Shown here piece by piece: positions 1 to 8,808 of a DNA stretch of 64,000 bases (positions are counted from its first letter, which is position 1; each line of letters opens with the position of its first letter). The stretch is taken from contig JAHDKT010000013.1 of assembly GCA_018436725.1 (NCBI GenBank), positions 62,001 through 126,000 on the forward strand. The letters run 5' to 3'. The notes under the pieces were generated by a model that was given only the letters and a program-made list of their open reading frames with translations, did no database searches and was not told the origin of the DNA. The position numbers were made by a program, and so were the translations under genes. Source of the stretch: Synergistaceae bacterium (lineage in GTDB: Bacteria; Synergistota; Synergistia; Synergistales; Aminobacteriaceae).

Positions 1-911
1 GGTTCGGCATGAACGCACTTCTGGTGCTTGCGATGATTCCAACAATTCAGGCCGGCGCAGGTCCGAATTTCGGGCTTCCTTTCGGAATCATCTGCGGACT
101 CATCGGCGCGACGCTCGCGATCGAACTCGATCTTCGCGACTTCACCGCGCTTTTCTTCGCGGTCGGGGTTTCCATTCCACTGGGCGCAATCGCGGGATGG
201 CTGTACGGCCTACTCCTGAACAGAGTCAAGGGGCAGGAGATGACTGTCGGAACGTATATGGGCTTCTCCATAGTGTCCTTGATGTGCATCTTTTGGCTCA
301 TGGCGCCCTACAAGAGTCCGGAAATGGTCTGGCCGTACGGCGGAGACGGCCTTAGGGTCACCGTGGTGCTCGACGGACGGATGGAGCAGCTCCTCGACAG
401 GCTCTGGAGCTTCACGGTAGGCGGCGTGCGTATTCCGACCGGCCTGCTTGTAGTGACGGTTCTCTGTTGCGTTCTTCTCTGGATCTTTATGAAAACCCGT
501 ACAGGGCTTGCGATGTCCATCGTCGGTTCCAATCCTCGCTTCGCGGAAGCATCGGGACTCAACGTGAACAAATACCGGATGATCGCCTCCATCATCTCCT
601 GCGCGATGGGCGCCACCGGAATCGTCATCTACTCTCAGAGCTACGGTTTCATTCAGCTCTACCAGGCTCCGCTGTACATGGCGCTCTACTCGGTCTCCGC
701 AATTCTCATCGGCGGCGCCTCCTTGCAGAGAGCAACCATAACCCAGGCGCTCATCGGCACCTTCCTCTTCAACGCGCTCCTCGTCATCGCGCTCCCCGTT
801 GCCAATGTGGCCATGGACAGCGACATCTCGGAGATCATGCGGGTCATCATAAGCAACGGCATCATCCTCTACGCGCTCACCCGCCAGGAAGTGGGAGGCG
901 ACGCCAGATGA
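1..911 (+). CDS. ABC importer permease, nucleoside/BMP type (5' end cut by window)
   Basis: Integral membrane subunit of an ABC importer of the BPD_transp_2 family (RbsC/YufP/YufQ type). The reading frame is open to the first base of the window and the residues before the first ATG continue the family pattern, so I treat it as a gene truncated at its 5' end and not as one starting at base 9. Several hydrophobic segments are visible, with the family motif around GPNFGLPFGIICG and a cytoplasmic coupling-helix region around TRTGLAMSIVGSNPRFAEASG. Its stop overlaps the start of the next permease (ATGA), which is a paralogue; together they would form a heterodimeric pore. The ATPase and binding protein are probably upstream, outside the window. 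The substrate cannot be read from the sequence; purine nucleosides or similar small solutes are usual for this branch. Confidence 0.85.
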   Translation, partial: FGMNALLVLAMIPTIQAGAGPNFGLPFGIICGLIGATLAIELDLRDFTALFFAVGVSIPLGAIAGWLYGLLLNRVKGQEMTVGTYMGFSIVSLMCIFWLMAPYKSPEMVWPYGGDGLRVTVVLDGRMEQLLDRLWSFTVGGVRIPTGLLVVTVLCCVLLWIFMKTRTGLAMSIVGSNPRFAEASGLNVNKYRMIASIISCAMGATGIVIYSQSYGFIQLYQAPLYMALYSVSAILIGGASLQRATITQALIGTFLFNALLVIALPVANVAMDSDISEIMRVIISNGIILYALTRQEVGGDAR

Positions 912-1981
912 AGATCATTCAAAAAAACATCGTTCCGATAGTTTTCATCATCCTCTGCACGATAGGATTCCAGTACTCCGGGCTCTCCTGGATGTTCTTC
1001 GCCAACGATCTTATGACGAGACTCGCACGAAACTCCTTTCTCGTGATCTCTCTCATCATTCCGGTTCTCGCCGGAATGGGGCTGAACTTCGGAATCGTTC
1101 TCGGCGCCATGGCAGGGCAGTTCGCGGCATTCATCACAGTGGTCCACAATCTCACGGGCATCGGAGGATTCTTTGCGGCGTGCGCCATGTCGGTCCCCTT
1201 CGCCATCCTCTTCGGCTGGCTTACAGGAATACTCTTCAACAAAGCCAAAGGGAAAGAGATGATTACCGGTCTGATCCTGGGCTTTTTCGCAAACGGAATC
1301 TATCAGCTTATCTGCCTCATCTTCATCGGGTGGCTGATTCCTATTTCAAATAAGGGGCTGCTCCTTCCGTCCGGCGTCGGTTTCGTCAACACGCTCGATC
1401 TGAAGATCTGGCAGTACGCCATCGATAAGTTTTACGTCTTCCGCGCCAGGGGCATAGACATACCGGTGCTCAAATACCTGAACAACATCAATATTCCCGT
1501 ATTGACGCTGGTGATCGTCGCTCTCCTCTGCATCGGGGTCTTTCTTCTCTTCAAGACGAAGCTCGGACAGGATTTTCGCGCCGTGGGACAGAACAGGCAT
1601 ATTGCCGAAATCGCCGGGATCAAGGTCGACCGAGTGCGCATCATCGCCGTCGTTTTCTCCACGGTCCTTGCCGCATGGGGGCAGCTCATCTTCCTCCAGA
1701 ACATCGGCAACGTGCAGGTGTACGGCTCGCACGTCCAAGTAGGAACCTTCGCGGTGGCCGCACTTCTTATCGGAGGCGCCACTGTATCCAAAGCAACCAT
1801 CGGACAGGCTCTGCTCGGCACAGTGCTCTTTCATGCGCTCTTCATCGTCTCTCCGCTCGCCGGGAAGAACCTGATGGGAAGCGCGCAAGTCGGCGAATAC
1901 TTCCGCGTCTTCGTCGCCTACGGCGTCATCGGCATCGCCCTTGCGCTCCATGCATGGCAGCGATTGGCGAAAAAAAAGTAA
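908..1981 (+). CDS. ABC importer permease, nucleoside/BMP type, second subunit
   Basis: A 357-residue polytopic membrane protein of the BPD_transp_2 family, partner of the preceding permease. I start it at the ATG at 908, inside the ATGA overlap with the upstream stop; an in-frame extension to 467 would lie wholly inside the upstream gene. The segment GLNFGIVLGAMAGQ matches GPNFGLPFGIICG of its partner, and KTKLGQDFRAVGQNRHIAEIAG is the coupling region. The pair shares the length and order of segments expected of a heterodimeric permease. The gene is followed by an inverted repeat, a promoter-like sequence and a strong terminator (2055-2086), so the transporter operon ends here. Confidence 0.88.
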   Translation: MKIIQKNIVPIVFIILCTIGFQYSGLSWMFFANDLMTRLARNSFLVISLIIPVLAGMGLNFGIVLGAMAGQFAAFITVVHNLTGIGGFFAACAMSVPFAILFGWLTGILFNKAKGKEMITGLILGFFANGIYQLICLIFIGWLIPISNKGLLLPSGVGFVNTLDLKIWQYAIDKFYVFRARGIDIPVLKYLNNINIPVLTLVIVALLCIGVFLLFKTKLGQDFRAVGQNRHIAEIAGIKVDRVRIIAVVFSTVLAAWGQLIFLQNIGNVQVYGSHVQVGTFAVAALLIGGATVSKATIGQALLGTVLFHALFIVSPLAGKNLMGSAQVGEYFRVFVAYGVIGIALALHAWQRLAKKK

Positions 1982-1996
1982 ACTTCGCATTTACAT

Positions 1997-2039
1997 ATTG
2001 ACAAATTCAGAAATTCATGGATAATTATGGTTTGTCAAT
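1997..2039. repeat. 9-bp inverted repeat with promoter-like sequence
   Basis: ATTGACAAA (1997-2005) is repeated inverted as TTTGTCAAT (2031-2039) with 25 bases between. The left arm holds a perfect -35 hexamer TTGACA (1998-2003), followed after 18 bases by TAATTA (2022-2027). It may be a promoter with a symmetric operator, placed immediately before the terminator at 2055-2086. Confidence 0.45.
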
Positions 2040-2054
2040 GGAGGGAAGATTTCG

Positions 2055-2086
2055 AGTGGACCCCCTGAACGGGGTCCACTTTTTTT
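2055..2086 (+). terminator. Rho-independent terminator after the permease operon
   Basis: Perfect 10-bp stem AGTGGACCCC / GGGGTCCACT with a 6-base loop, followed by a run of T. It ends the permease transcript; any transcript from the promoter-like site at 1998-2027 would also meet it about 20 bases after its start. Confidence 0.88.
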
Positions 2087-2177
2087 GGGGAGTTTGGGCC
2101 GCTTAGAGACGGCGTCTGTATTGTTCGCATTGCTCCCCGGGATTTACCCTCCTAATTCGAGGAGGAATTGCAGACTT

Positions 2178-3908
2178 ATGAATGAAAACGGTTTTGCGTG
2201 CTACTCTCTGCGGGAAGAGCTTCTTCTCGCCCTCAACAAGAAAGGCTTTTCCATTCCAACGCCGGTGCAGGAAAAAGTGCTTTCATTGGATCGTTTCGAT
2301 ACCGATCTTATCGTGCGTGCGAAGACGGGATCCGGGAAAACCCTGGCCTTTCTTCTCCCCCTGCTTCAGGAGATGAACCTTCCCGCATCCGCCCCGCATA
2401 TACTGGTGCTTTCGCCAACTCGTGAACTTGCGCAACAAACTGCGAGGGAAGCGGAGTGGCTTTCGAGGTACCTTGATATTTCCGTCGCCACCCTCGTGGG
2501 CGGTCTGGATATGTCAACGCAGATTCGCTCCCTCAAGGAGGGCTCCGTCGTAGTAGTAGGAACTCCCGGAAGGACCCTTGATCACATCAACCGCGGCTCC
2601 TTGAAGACCGACGCCATCCATACGGTCATCCTCGACGAAGGGGATCATATGCTCGACATGGGCTTCCGCGAGGAGCTTGAGGGCATTCTCGACGCCCTCC
2701 CCCACCGTAACCGGACCTGGCTCTTTTCCGCTACGATGCCGCGTGAGGTGAAGGAGCTTTCCAGAAAATATCTCTCTCACCCCGTCTCCATTTCCCTTGT
2801 TGAAGACGGCGACCAGCACGAGGATATCGTGCACAAGGCCTATCTTGTTCCGTTCCGCCATAAGATGGAGGGGCTGGTGAACATTTTGCTCTGGGAGCGC
2901 CCAAAGCGCGGGCTGATCTTCTGTCATACGCGCCTTGAGACGATGAACGTCTCTCAGCGGCTCATCGAGGAAGGTTTCAACTCAGGAGCGCTCCACGGAG
3001 AGATGACCCAGAGAGAGCGCAACACGGTCCTTGCCGCATTCAAGAACGGACATCTACCGCTTCTTGTAGCAACCAACGTCGCAGCCCGCGGGCTCGACGT
3101 CGAAGGCGTAACCCACGTTATCCAGATCGGTCTTCCGGACGACAGAGACACGTTCGTCCATCGCAGCGGACGAACCGGCAGAGCCGGCCATGAGGGAATG
3201 GACATTCTTCTGCTCTCTCCCCAGGAAGCGGAGAAGTTCAAGTACATGATCGGTTCGGCAAAGGTCGATATCGAATGGAACAACGTTCCCGACGTCCAGG
3301 CTATAGGGAAGGTGCAACGTGAGATTGCGGAAGAAAAGCTTCTTACGATGAAAGATGCGGGCGAAAACGAAGACTACTTGCAGTGGGCCGAGGATCTGCT
3401 GACCAGGGTAAACCCGAAGAACCTCGTCGCACGGCTCCTTTTCGCGCTGACCTCCAAGCGTTCCGCAGGGTATAATCTCGCTTCGGAACTCGAAAGAGAA
3501 CTTCGCAGAAAGAGCCGCGGCCCCGTCGACAAGGATCGCGCTCCCGGCGCCCGTTCTCTGAAAGGCGGACGCCCCAAGGGAACGATGCTTCGCCTGAGCA
3601 AAGGGCTCTCCGATGGATGGGATGTCGGCCGCGTGCTTCATTCCGTGTGTACATCGCTGAATGTTGACCGTTCCGAAATAGGCGCCATTCGGATGAAAGA
3701 CGACCATGTGCTGGTCGAGCTTCTCCCCGTTGCCCTCTCCCGTTTCGAAGAGGATTCGAAGGGACTTGAACGCTGCGGTCTGATCGAAGCGGGCAAGGGG
3801 CGCGAAGTTCTCTTCCCGGCATATTCAAGCGCTTCCAGATCCCCGCGTGAACGAAGCGGGGCGCCTCGTCCCAGAAGGCAGGGCAAAAGCGATTCGCGAA
3901 GCAGATAA
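2178..3908 (+). CDS. DEAD-box ATP-dependent RNA helicase with DbpA-like C-terminus
   Basis: A 576-residue cytoplasmic RNA helicase of the DeaD/CsdA type, expected to unwind structured RNA in ribosome assembly or cold-adapted decay. The start is the ATG at 2178 behind GAGGAGG; the frame is open 31 codons further up but without a better site. Visible motifs: Q motif GFSIPTPVQ (23-31), Walker A AKTGSGKT (48-55), PTRELAQQ, motif II as DEGD (about residue 153) in place of DEAD, SAT (about 187) and HRSGRTGRAG (about 328). The last 70-80 residues before an Arg/Ser-rich basic tail fit the DbpA RNA-binding domain, which gives such helicases RNA targets. It is convergent with a cold-shock gene and shares a bidirectional terminator with it. 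DEGD is an uncommon variant, but the acid pair needed for Mg-ATP is kept. Confidence 0.9.
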   Translation: MNENGFACYSLREELLLALNKKGFSIPTPVQEKVLSLDRFDTDLIVRAKTGSGKTLAFLLPLLQEMNLPASAPHILVLSPTRELAQQTAREAEWLSRYLDISVATLVGGLDMSTQIRSLKEGSVVVVGTPGRTLDHINRGSLKTDAIHTVILDEGDHMLDMGFREELEGILDALPHRNRTWLFSATMPREVKELSRKYLSHPVSISLVEDGDQHEDIVHKAYLVPFRHKMEGLVNILLWERPKRGLIFCHTRLETMNVSQRLIEEGFNSGALHGEMTQRERNTVLAAFKNGHLPLLVATNVAARGLDVEGVTHVIQIGLPDDRDTFVHRSGRTGRAGHEGMDILLLSPQEAEKFKYMIGSAKVDIEWNNVPDVQAIGKVQREIAEEKLLTMKDAGENEDYLQWAEDLLTRVNPKNLVARLLFALTSKRSAGYNLASELERELRRKSRGPVDKDRAPGARSLKGGRPKGTMLRLSKGLSDGWDVGRVLHSVCTSLNVDRSEIGAIRMKDDHVLVELLPVALSRFEEDSKGLERCGLIEAGKGREVLFPAYSSASRSPRERSGAPRPRRQGKSDSRSR

Positions 3909-3910
3909 AT

Positions 3911-3943
3911 AAAAAGCCGGCCTTTCACAAGGCCGGCTTTTTC
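3911..3943. terminator. Bidirectional terminator between helicase and cold-shock gene
   Basis: Stem AAAGCCGGCCTT / AAGGCCGGCTTT with flanking A and T runs on both sides, lying between two convergent genes and able to act in both directions. Confidence 0.9.
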
Positions 3944-3968
3944 AAATATTATTATAATCGGGGAATAA

Positions 3969-4169
3969 TTACGCCTTATGGACGTTAGCGGCCTGAGGGC
4001 CCTTCTCGCCGTCCACTACCTCGAAACTGACCTTCTGGCCCTCAGCGAGCGTCTTGAAGCCATCGCCTGAAATAGCGCTGAAATGGACGAAAACGTCTTT
4101 GCCTTCGTCCGTCGTAATGAAACCATACCCCTTACTATCGTTAAACCATTTCACTGTTCCCTGACTCAT
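3969..4169 (-). CDS. Cold-shock protein, CspA family
   Basis: A 66-residue single OB-fold protein, the usual size of the family. The RNA-binding motifs RNP1 (KGYGFI) and RNP2 (VFVHF) are both present, as is the N-terminal GTVKWFN. Such proteins bind single-stranded RNA or DNA and melt secondary structure as RNA chaperones in the cytoplasm. The ATG follows AGGAGG at good distance. The promoter at 4237-4265 would give a leader of about 60 bases, shorter than the long thermosensing leader of E. coli cspA. Its convergent neighbour is a DEAD-box helicase, a common functional partner in the cold. Confidence 0.96.
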   Translation of the reverse strand: MSQGTVKWFNDSKGYGFITTDEGKDVFVHFSAISGDGFKTLAEGQKVSFEVVDGEKGPQAANVHKA

Positions 4170-4236
4170 CCAAAGACAGCCTCCTAAAACTTTATTAAAT
4201 TCTGCAGTCCGAATCCTGAAACCGAACCACAGACTA

Positions 4237-4265
4237 ACAATATAGGATTTTAGCCCTTATGTCAA
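4237..4265 (-). promoter_or_regulatory. Sigma-70 promoter of the cold-shock gene
   Basis: Reading the minus strand: TTGACA (4260-4265), 17 bases, TATTGT (4237-4242). It is correctly placed about 70 bases before the ATG of the cold-shock gene. Confidence 0.7.
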
Positions 4266-4399
4266 GCTTTTTTTGAAACTTTTTCCCTTCTCTCCCTCTT
4301 CTTCTTGAACAACTTTTGCTTAAAGGCCCCAAAAAGGATTAAAATGGAAAGCTTTTTCGAAGGATGGGATTAAACTCAATTTCATGTCCAGTAAATCAT

Positions 4400-5722
4400 T
4401 TACTTATTTCCCCTTGCCCTTATCGAACCGGTTTCGGGAACGAAAAAAGCAAACAGAAGAGCAAGGGTCGAACTTACAAAGCCTATGAAGAAAGCACTTC
4501 TATAGGCGCTCTCTATCGGATGCGACGAGAAGAAATCGATAAGAATTCCCATTAGCGACGTCGCTACTGCTATCGCCAAAAAACCTGCGGCGTTCAGAAC
4601 CGAGATCGCCAGACCGGTATATTTTTCCGACGTCAGTTCCTTCGCCACGGACCATGCAAGAACGAACGACGTGTTCGTAAACCCCAGCAGGAGAAAGATT
4701 CCCCTGATCGCTCCGGTTCCGAGCGGTTGTTGAAAAGGGAAGAGAATGCAGCCCCAAAGAAGCATATGCAAGGAAGCGGCGATGATCATAGGGAGCCTTC
4801 TTCTCCCCGCTCTGTCGGATATCCATCCGGTGGAGACTCCTCCGATCATGATGCCGACGACCATCATCACCGTCAGCGAGGAGGCTTCTGCAACCGTCAT
4901 TCCGTAGACGTTGACGAGCCACGGTGTACCCCAGGTCCCGAGAAGGGCGAAGAAACCCGCCTGATTAAAAAGATAAAAGCATGTCGCTCTGCGGACCCCT
5001 TTCACCGAGAGAACATCTCTTAGGCCTTTTACGATGGAAAATGAATCGGCAAGCAATCCCTCGCGCAGCAGTTCACGCTCGTTGACCGGCGGGAACCCCA
5101 TGTCCTGCGGGCGGTTTCTGATGAAGCGATAACAAAGAAAGGAAATGCCCAGCGTCGCAAGGCCGATGGCGATAAAGCTCGAACGCCAGGAAACCAGGGT
5201 AATAAGGAAGGCGAGCGGCCCCTGGGAGAGAATTCCCCCCGCATTGCCTATAAGCGTGGTCGCTCCGGAAATTGTTGCAAATTCTCCGTCTTTGAACCAT
5301 TGAGACTGTATTTTCATAATGCACACAAAAACCGTCGCAACACCCAACCCTACGAGGAAACGGCCTGCGAGAAGCCAGGCGTACGACGGGGCGAAACCGA
5401 AAAGAATCGACCCGGCCCCGGCGACGAACATTCCGGCGGAGACGGTTATCCGCGCCCCGAGCGAGTCGGCAAGAAGACCGACAGGTATCTGCATCGCCAT
5501 ATACGCGTAAAAGTACATCGACGACATCGTTCCAAACGCAGTGGCGCTCAAAGAAAACGCGAGCGTTACCTCATCCTTCACAACGGCGGCGGCGAGCCTG
5601 TGGAAGAAGACCACCATGAACGCAAACACCATGACGCCCCACACGATCCAACGATATGAAAGCGCCCGTTTCACCATAGACTGCCGTTCCTCGTAAAGCA
5701 ACGGCGCACACTTTTCTTCCAT
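4400..5722 (-). CDS. Major facilitator superfamily transporter
   Basis: A 440-residue inner-membrane secondary carrier with about 12 hydrophobic segments and the MFS loop signature between helices 2 and 3 (GLLADSLGAR). A second, similar loop, GWISDRAGRRRLPM, follows helix 8, as expected from the internal duplication. I choose the ATG at 5722: GGAG lies 10 bases upstream, whereas the TTG at 5731 sits almost on top of that site. The similarity in outline is to the anion/organic acid and nitrate/sugar-phosphate branches, but no substrate can be assigned. It is transcribed away from the ABC-F gene, and the shared intergenic region contains a perfect small palindrome (5782-5799) that could be an operator. 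Confidence 0.88.
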   Translation of the reverse strand: MEEKCAPLLYEERQSMVKRALSYRWIVWGVMVFAFMVVFFHRLAAAVVKDEVTLAFSLSATAFGTMSSMYFYAYMAMQIPVGLLADSLGARITVSAGMFVAGAGSILFGFAPSYAWLLAGRFLVGLGVATVFVCIMKIQSQWFKDGEFATISGATTLIGNAGGILSQGPLAFLITLVSWRSSFIAIGLATLGISFLCYRFIRNRPQDMGFPPVNERELLREGLLADSFSIVKGLRDVLSVKGVRRATCFYLFNQAGFFALLGTWGTPWLVNVYGMTVAEASSLTVMMVVGIMIGGVSTGWISDRAGRRRLPMIIAASLHMLLWGCILFPFQQPLGTGAIRGIFLLLGFTNTSFVLAWSVAKELTSEKYTGLAISVLNAAGFLAIAVATSLMGILIDFFSSHPIESAYRSAFFIGFVSSTLALLFAFFVPETGSIRARGNK

Positions 5723-5781
5723 ACTGAACAATCTCCTTCTTAGCGACGTCCTCAGGGGAGTCGGCGTTATCTACGCCCTCA

Positions 5782-5799
5782 TTCTACAATGCTGTAGAA
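5782..5799. promoter_or_regulatory. Operator-like palindrome in divergent region
   Basis: TTCTACA (5782-5788) and TGTAGAA (5793-5799) form a perfect inverted repeat with a 4-base centre. It lies between the divergent MFS and ABC-F genes and has no T run, so a protein-binding site is more likely than a terminator. No regulator can be named. Confidence 0.4.
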
Positions 5800-5901
5800 G
5801 ATAATGATAGCGTCTTACAACTTTTGCATCGCCCCTTTTATCCAGTCGATCCAGCCTTTATAATATCTTCCGCAGAAGACAGGCGAGGAGGAGTTTTTTT
5901 C

Positions 5902-7860
5902 TTGATTCATATTGTCAACATAGCGCTCCGATTCGGCGAGCGCCTACTCTTTAAGAACATCTCCTGGTCCATTCCCAAAGGATCGCGGGTTGGGCTCGTA
6001 GGGAGCAACGGCGCCGGAAAAACAACGCTCCTCAGAATGCTCGCCGGAGAGATGGAACCGGACTCCGGCGAGATCTCGGTTGCGAAAGACCGAAGCGTCG
6101 GATACCTTCCGCAGGACCTCGTCGAAATTCCGGATCTTCCTGTTCTCTGTTTTCTTCGAGAGAGAACGGGGCTTGCCGCGATCGAGAGAAAACTGGAGTC
6201 GTGTAGAAGAGACCTCGCGGAAGCCTCCCCTGGATCTGAAAAAGGAGAGAGGCTTCTGCTGCTGCATGATACGCTCATGAAGCAGTACGAGGCGCACGAC
6301 GGCTTCTCTTTCGATGCCAGGGCCAGAAAAATCCTCAAGGGACTCGGCTTCGCCGACGAGGATGCTTTTTCTTCCTGCCGCCAGTTCTCCGGAGGCTGGA
6401 AGATGCGCCTTCACCTTGCGTCGCTTCTTCTCATCGCTCCCGATGTACTGCTTCTCGACGAACCGACGAACCATCTCGACACGGAGAGTATGGAATGGCT
6501 GGAAGGGTGGCTCTCCGTCTTCGCGGGGACTATTATCGCCGTTTCCCATGACCGGCGGTTTCTGGATACGATCTGTTCCTCGGTCGCGGAACTCTCGCTT
6601 GGGGGCCTTTCTCTCTACCAGGGAAACTTCTCCGCATATGTCGAGGAAAGGGAACGTCGCCTCGAAGAACTGCGCAAGACGCAAAAGCAACAAAAAGAGG
6701 AGATCGCACGAATGGAGGAGTTCGTCGAGCGATTTCGGTACAAGGCGTCCAAGGCATCTTCGGTGCAGAGCCGTGTCAAACGCCTGGAGAAGATGGAACT
6801 CGTCGAAATAGAAGAGGAGACCAAACGCGTGCGATTCCACTTTCCACCGTGCGCACGGAGCGGTCTTGACGTCCTCGTCCTCCAGGATGTCGAAAAGCGG
6901 TACGGAGACAAGGTTGTCTTTCGCGATGCGTCGCTCTCCATCCAGAGAGGGGAAAAAGTGGCTCTTGTAGGTGTGAACGGAGCGGGCAAATCGACGCTCT
7001 CAAGAATTCTGGGCGGCATCGAGCAACCGTCTTCGGGATCGGTTCGCCTCGGACATAACGTGAAACTCGCGTTTTTCTCGCAGGAGTCGTCGCAGAATCT
7101 GGAGTATTCGAGAACTGTCTGGGACACGATTTCCTCAAGAAATGCGGCGTGGACTGAACGGGAAAAACGAAACCTTCTGGGCGCCTTTCTTTTCGGAGGC
7201 GATGACATTTACAAGTCAGTTTCCGTATTGTCCGGGGGAGAGAAGTCGAGGCTTGCCCTCTTAAAACTGCTTTTGGAGGAGGCGAACGTGCTCATCCTCG
7301 ACGAGCCCACGAACCATTTGGATATGCAAACCAAGGAACTCTTCCAAAGGGCGCTCCTCGAGTACGACGGCACGCTCGTCATCGTCTCCCACGACCGTTT
7401 TTTCCTGGATAATCTGGCGACAAAGGTAATAGAAATTACCTCCGGCTCCCTGATCGTTTACCCTGGAAATTACTCCTGGTTCATAGAAAAACGACGCGAA
7501 CGAATCGCATCGGATCCTTCACAGCTCCTGACGGAGTCGGGAGCTGTATCTTCTCTCAAAGCTCCGTCCGACAGCCCGAAAAACCAGAAGAGGTTGGAAG
7601 CGGAGCGAAGAAACGAGCTGTACAGACGAAAGAAGAAGGTCCTGGACACGATGGGCCCTCTCGAGGCACGAATCGAACTTCTGGAAAAAAGTCAGGCGGA
7701 AAGGGACGCGCTGTTGTGCGATCCGTCTTATCTGGCTGATTCCGCAAAAGTTTCCGCTCTGCTTATCGAGAGGAACGAAACCGCCCGGTTGCTTGCCGAG
7801 CTTCTCGCCGAATGGGATGATTTGGCTGAAGAGGTGGACCGCATAGAACGGACGGGGTAA
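5902..7860 (+). CDS. ABC-F family ATPase (Uup/EttA-like)
   Basis: A 652-residue soluble protein with two ABC ATPase domains and no membrane segment, the pattern of ABC-F translation factors that bind the ribosomal E site. Walker A GSNGAGKTT (about 34-42) and GVNGAGKST (about 356), signatures FSGGW and LSGGE, and two Walker B LDEPTNHLD are all present. A charged, helical linker (about 245-300) separates the domains, and a basic, coiled C-terminal extension follows the second. The start is a TTG at 5902, 8 bases after AGGAGGAG; upstream in-frame codons give unlikely sequence and have no ribosome site. It may rescue stalled ribosomes or give antibiotic tolerance; the linker cannot be typed by eye. 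Confidence 0.9.
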   Translation: MIHIVNIALRFGERLLFKNISWSIPKGSRVGLVGSNGAGKTTLLRMLAGEMEPDSGEISVAKDRSVGYLPQDLVEIPDLPVLCFLRERTGLAAIERKLESCRRDLAEASPGSEKGERLLLLHDTLMKQYEAHDGFSFDARARKILKGLGFADEDAFSSCRQFSGGWKMRLHLASLLLIAPDVLLLDEPTNHLDTESMEWLEGWLSVFAGTIIAVSHDRRFLDTICSSVAELSLGGLSLYQGNFSAYVEERERRLEELRKTQKQQKEEIARMEEFVERFRYKASKASSVQSRVKRLEKMELVEIEEETKRVRFHFPPCARSGLDVLVLQDVEKRYGDKVVFRDASLSIQRGEKVALVGVNGAGKSTLSRILGGIEQPSSGSVRLGHNVKLAFFSQESSQNLEYSRTVWDTISSRNAAWTEREKRNLLGAFLFGGDDIYKSVSVLSGGEKSRLALLKLLLEEANVLILDEPTNHLDMQTKELFQRALLEYDGTLVIVSHDRFFLDNLATKVIEITSGSLIVYPGNYSWFIEKRRERIASDPSQLLTESGAVSSLKAPSDSPKNQKRLEAERRNELYRRKKKVLDTMGPLEARIELLEKSQAERDALLCDPSYLADSAKVSALLIERNETARLLAELLAEWDDLAEEVDRIERTG

Positions 7861-7921
7861 CATACGACATGAATGCTGCATGTTTTTCCCGCACCACCCA
7901 TTTCTGGAAGGAGGACGCTTT

Positions 7922-8752
7922 ATGCGAATATTTTCGAACCCGTACGGACGGACGGATACCGCCCGGGGATATATGGATCTTCTGCGCCGTGTTTTTTTTA
8001 TCGTGCTGCTCGTGCCCGTTTTTTTCTCGATACCCCCTTCTGCCGCCGAAGCGACGTCCACACGCGGAGAACAACTGCTACAACACTTTGTGGAGGAGTT
8101 CCGTCCGGAAAAAATGCACATGATTCTGGAAAACGAACCTGACGACGAGGGGCTGATACGAGAACTTTTCCTCGATGTCGCAGGTTGCGATATCGGAGGC
8201 GTCCGCATTGACTCTCTCAAACTCCGGGCCGTCGGCGTCACGCTTACGCCTCCGTCCCGGTGGGAGGAAGACGGTCTTGACGCGACGGAAATTCTCAACG
8301 TCCACGCATTCGCCAGGATCACTGAGAACGATCTGAACGAGAATCTGCTTCAAAAGCAGTTCGGCGACGACGACGAGTGGCACAATCTTCAGGTACGAAT
8401 GACTCCGAACGGAATTTACGCTCGAGGGAACTATCTTGCACGTCTGCTGTTCACACTTGATATTCTCATTGAGATCTTCAGCAAGTTCAAAATCGTCGAC
8501 ATGCAGCAGGTGTGGCTCGACGACTATACGCTCCGTGTGAACCGGGTCGACGTTCCGGACTTCATCACGGAAAAAGCGGTTTCGCAGATTCAACCCCTTC
8601 TCGATCTCAGTAAATTCATCTTTCCGCTGCGTCTCTCCTCCATCGATTTCCACGAGGGGAGCATGACGATCTCAAGCCGCATCTTGCCGGAACCTTTCGA
8701 AGGAATCGTCTACGACTACGAAAAAACGCGGGAAACCGATAAGAAACAATGA
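7922..8752 (+). CDS. Secreted lipid-binding-like protein (LmeA/DUF2993-like)
   Basis: A 276-residue protein with an N-terminal hydrophobic signal segment (about residues 22-42, ending SAAEA), so probably exported to the periplasm and either cleaved or membrane-anchored. The rest is beta-rich with alternating patterns and acidic loops, resembling LmeA-like (DUF2993) proteins, which are thought to bind phospholipids; the match is by eye and only moderate. The ATG at 7922 has GGAAGGAGG upstream. It follows the ABC-F gene by 61 bases in the same direction and ends at a terminator. A role in envelope lipid transfer is an inference. Confidence 0.6.
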   Translation: MRIFSNPYGRTDTARGYMDLLRRVFFIVLLVPVFFSIPPSAAEATSTRGEQLLQHFVEEFRPEKMHMILENEPDDEGLIRELFLDVAGCDIGGVRIDSLKLRAVGVTLTPPSRWEEDGLDATEILNVHAFARITENDLNENLLQKQFGDDDEWHNLQVRMTPNGIYARGNYLARLLFTLDILIEIFSKFKIVDMQQVWLDDYTLRVNRVDVPDFITEKAVSQIQPLLDLSKFIFPLRLSSIDFHEGSMTISSRILPEPFEGIVYDYEKTRETDKKQ

Positions 8753-8776
8753 TGCTGAAGCCTTGCGGCTGTTTCC

Positions 8777-8808
8777 GGGAGGTTCCATCGGAACCTCCCT
8801 TCTTCTTT
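8777..8808. terminator. Terminator between convergent genes
   Basis: Perfect 10-bp stem GGGAGGTTCC / GGAACCTCCC with a 3-base loop, then TTCTTCTTT. It serves the upstream plus-strand gene and overlaps the stop region of the convergent hydrolase. Confidence 0.85.

Noticed and set aside
467-907. In-frame extension of the second permease upstream of 908
   Set aside because: It lies inside the first permease gene in another frame and gives an Arg/His-rich sequence unlike a membrane protein.
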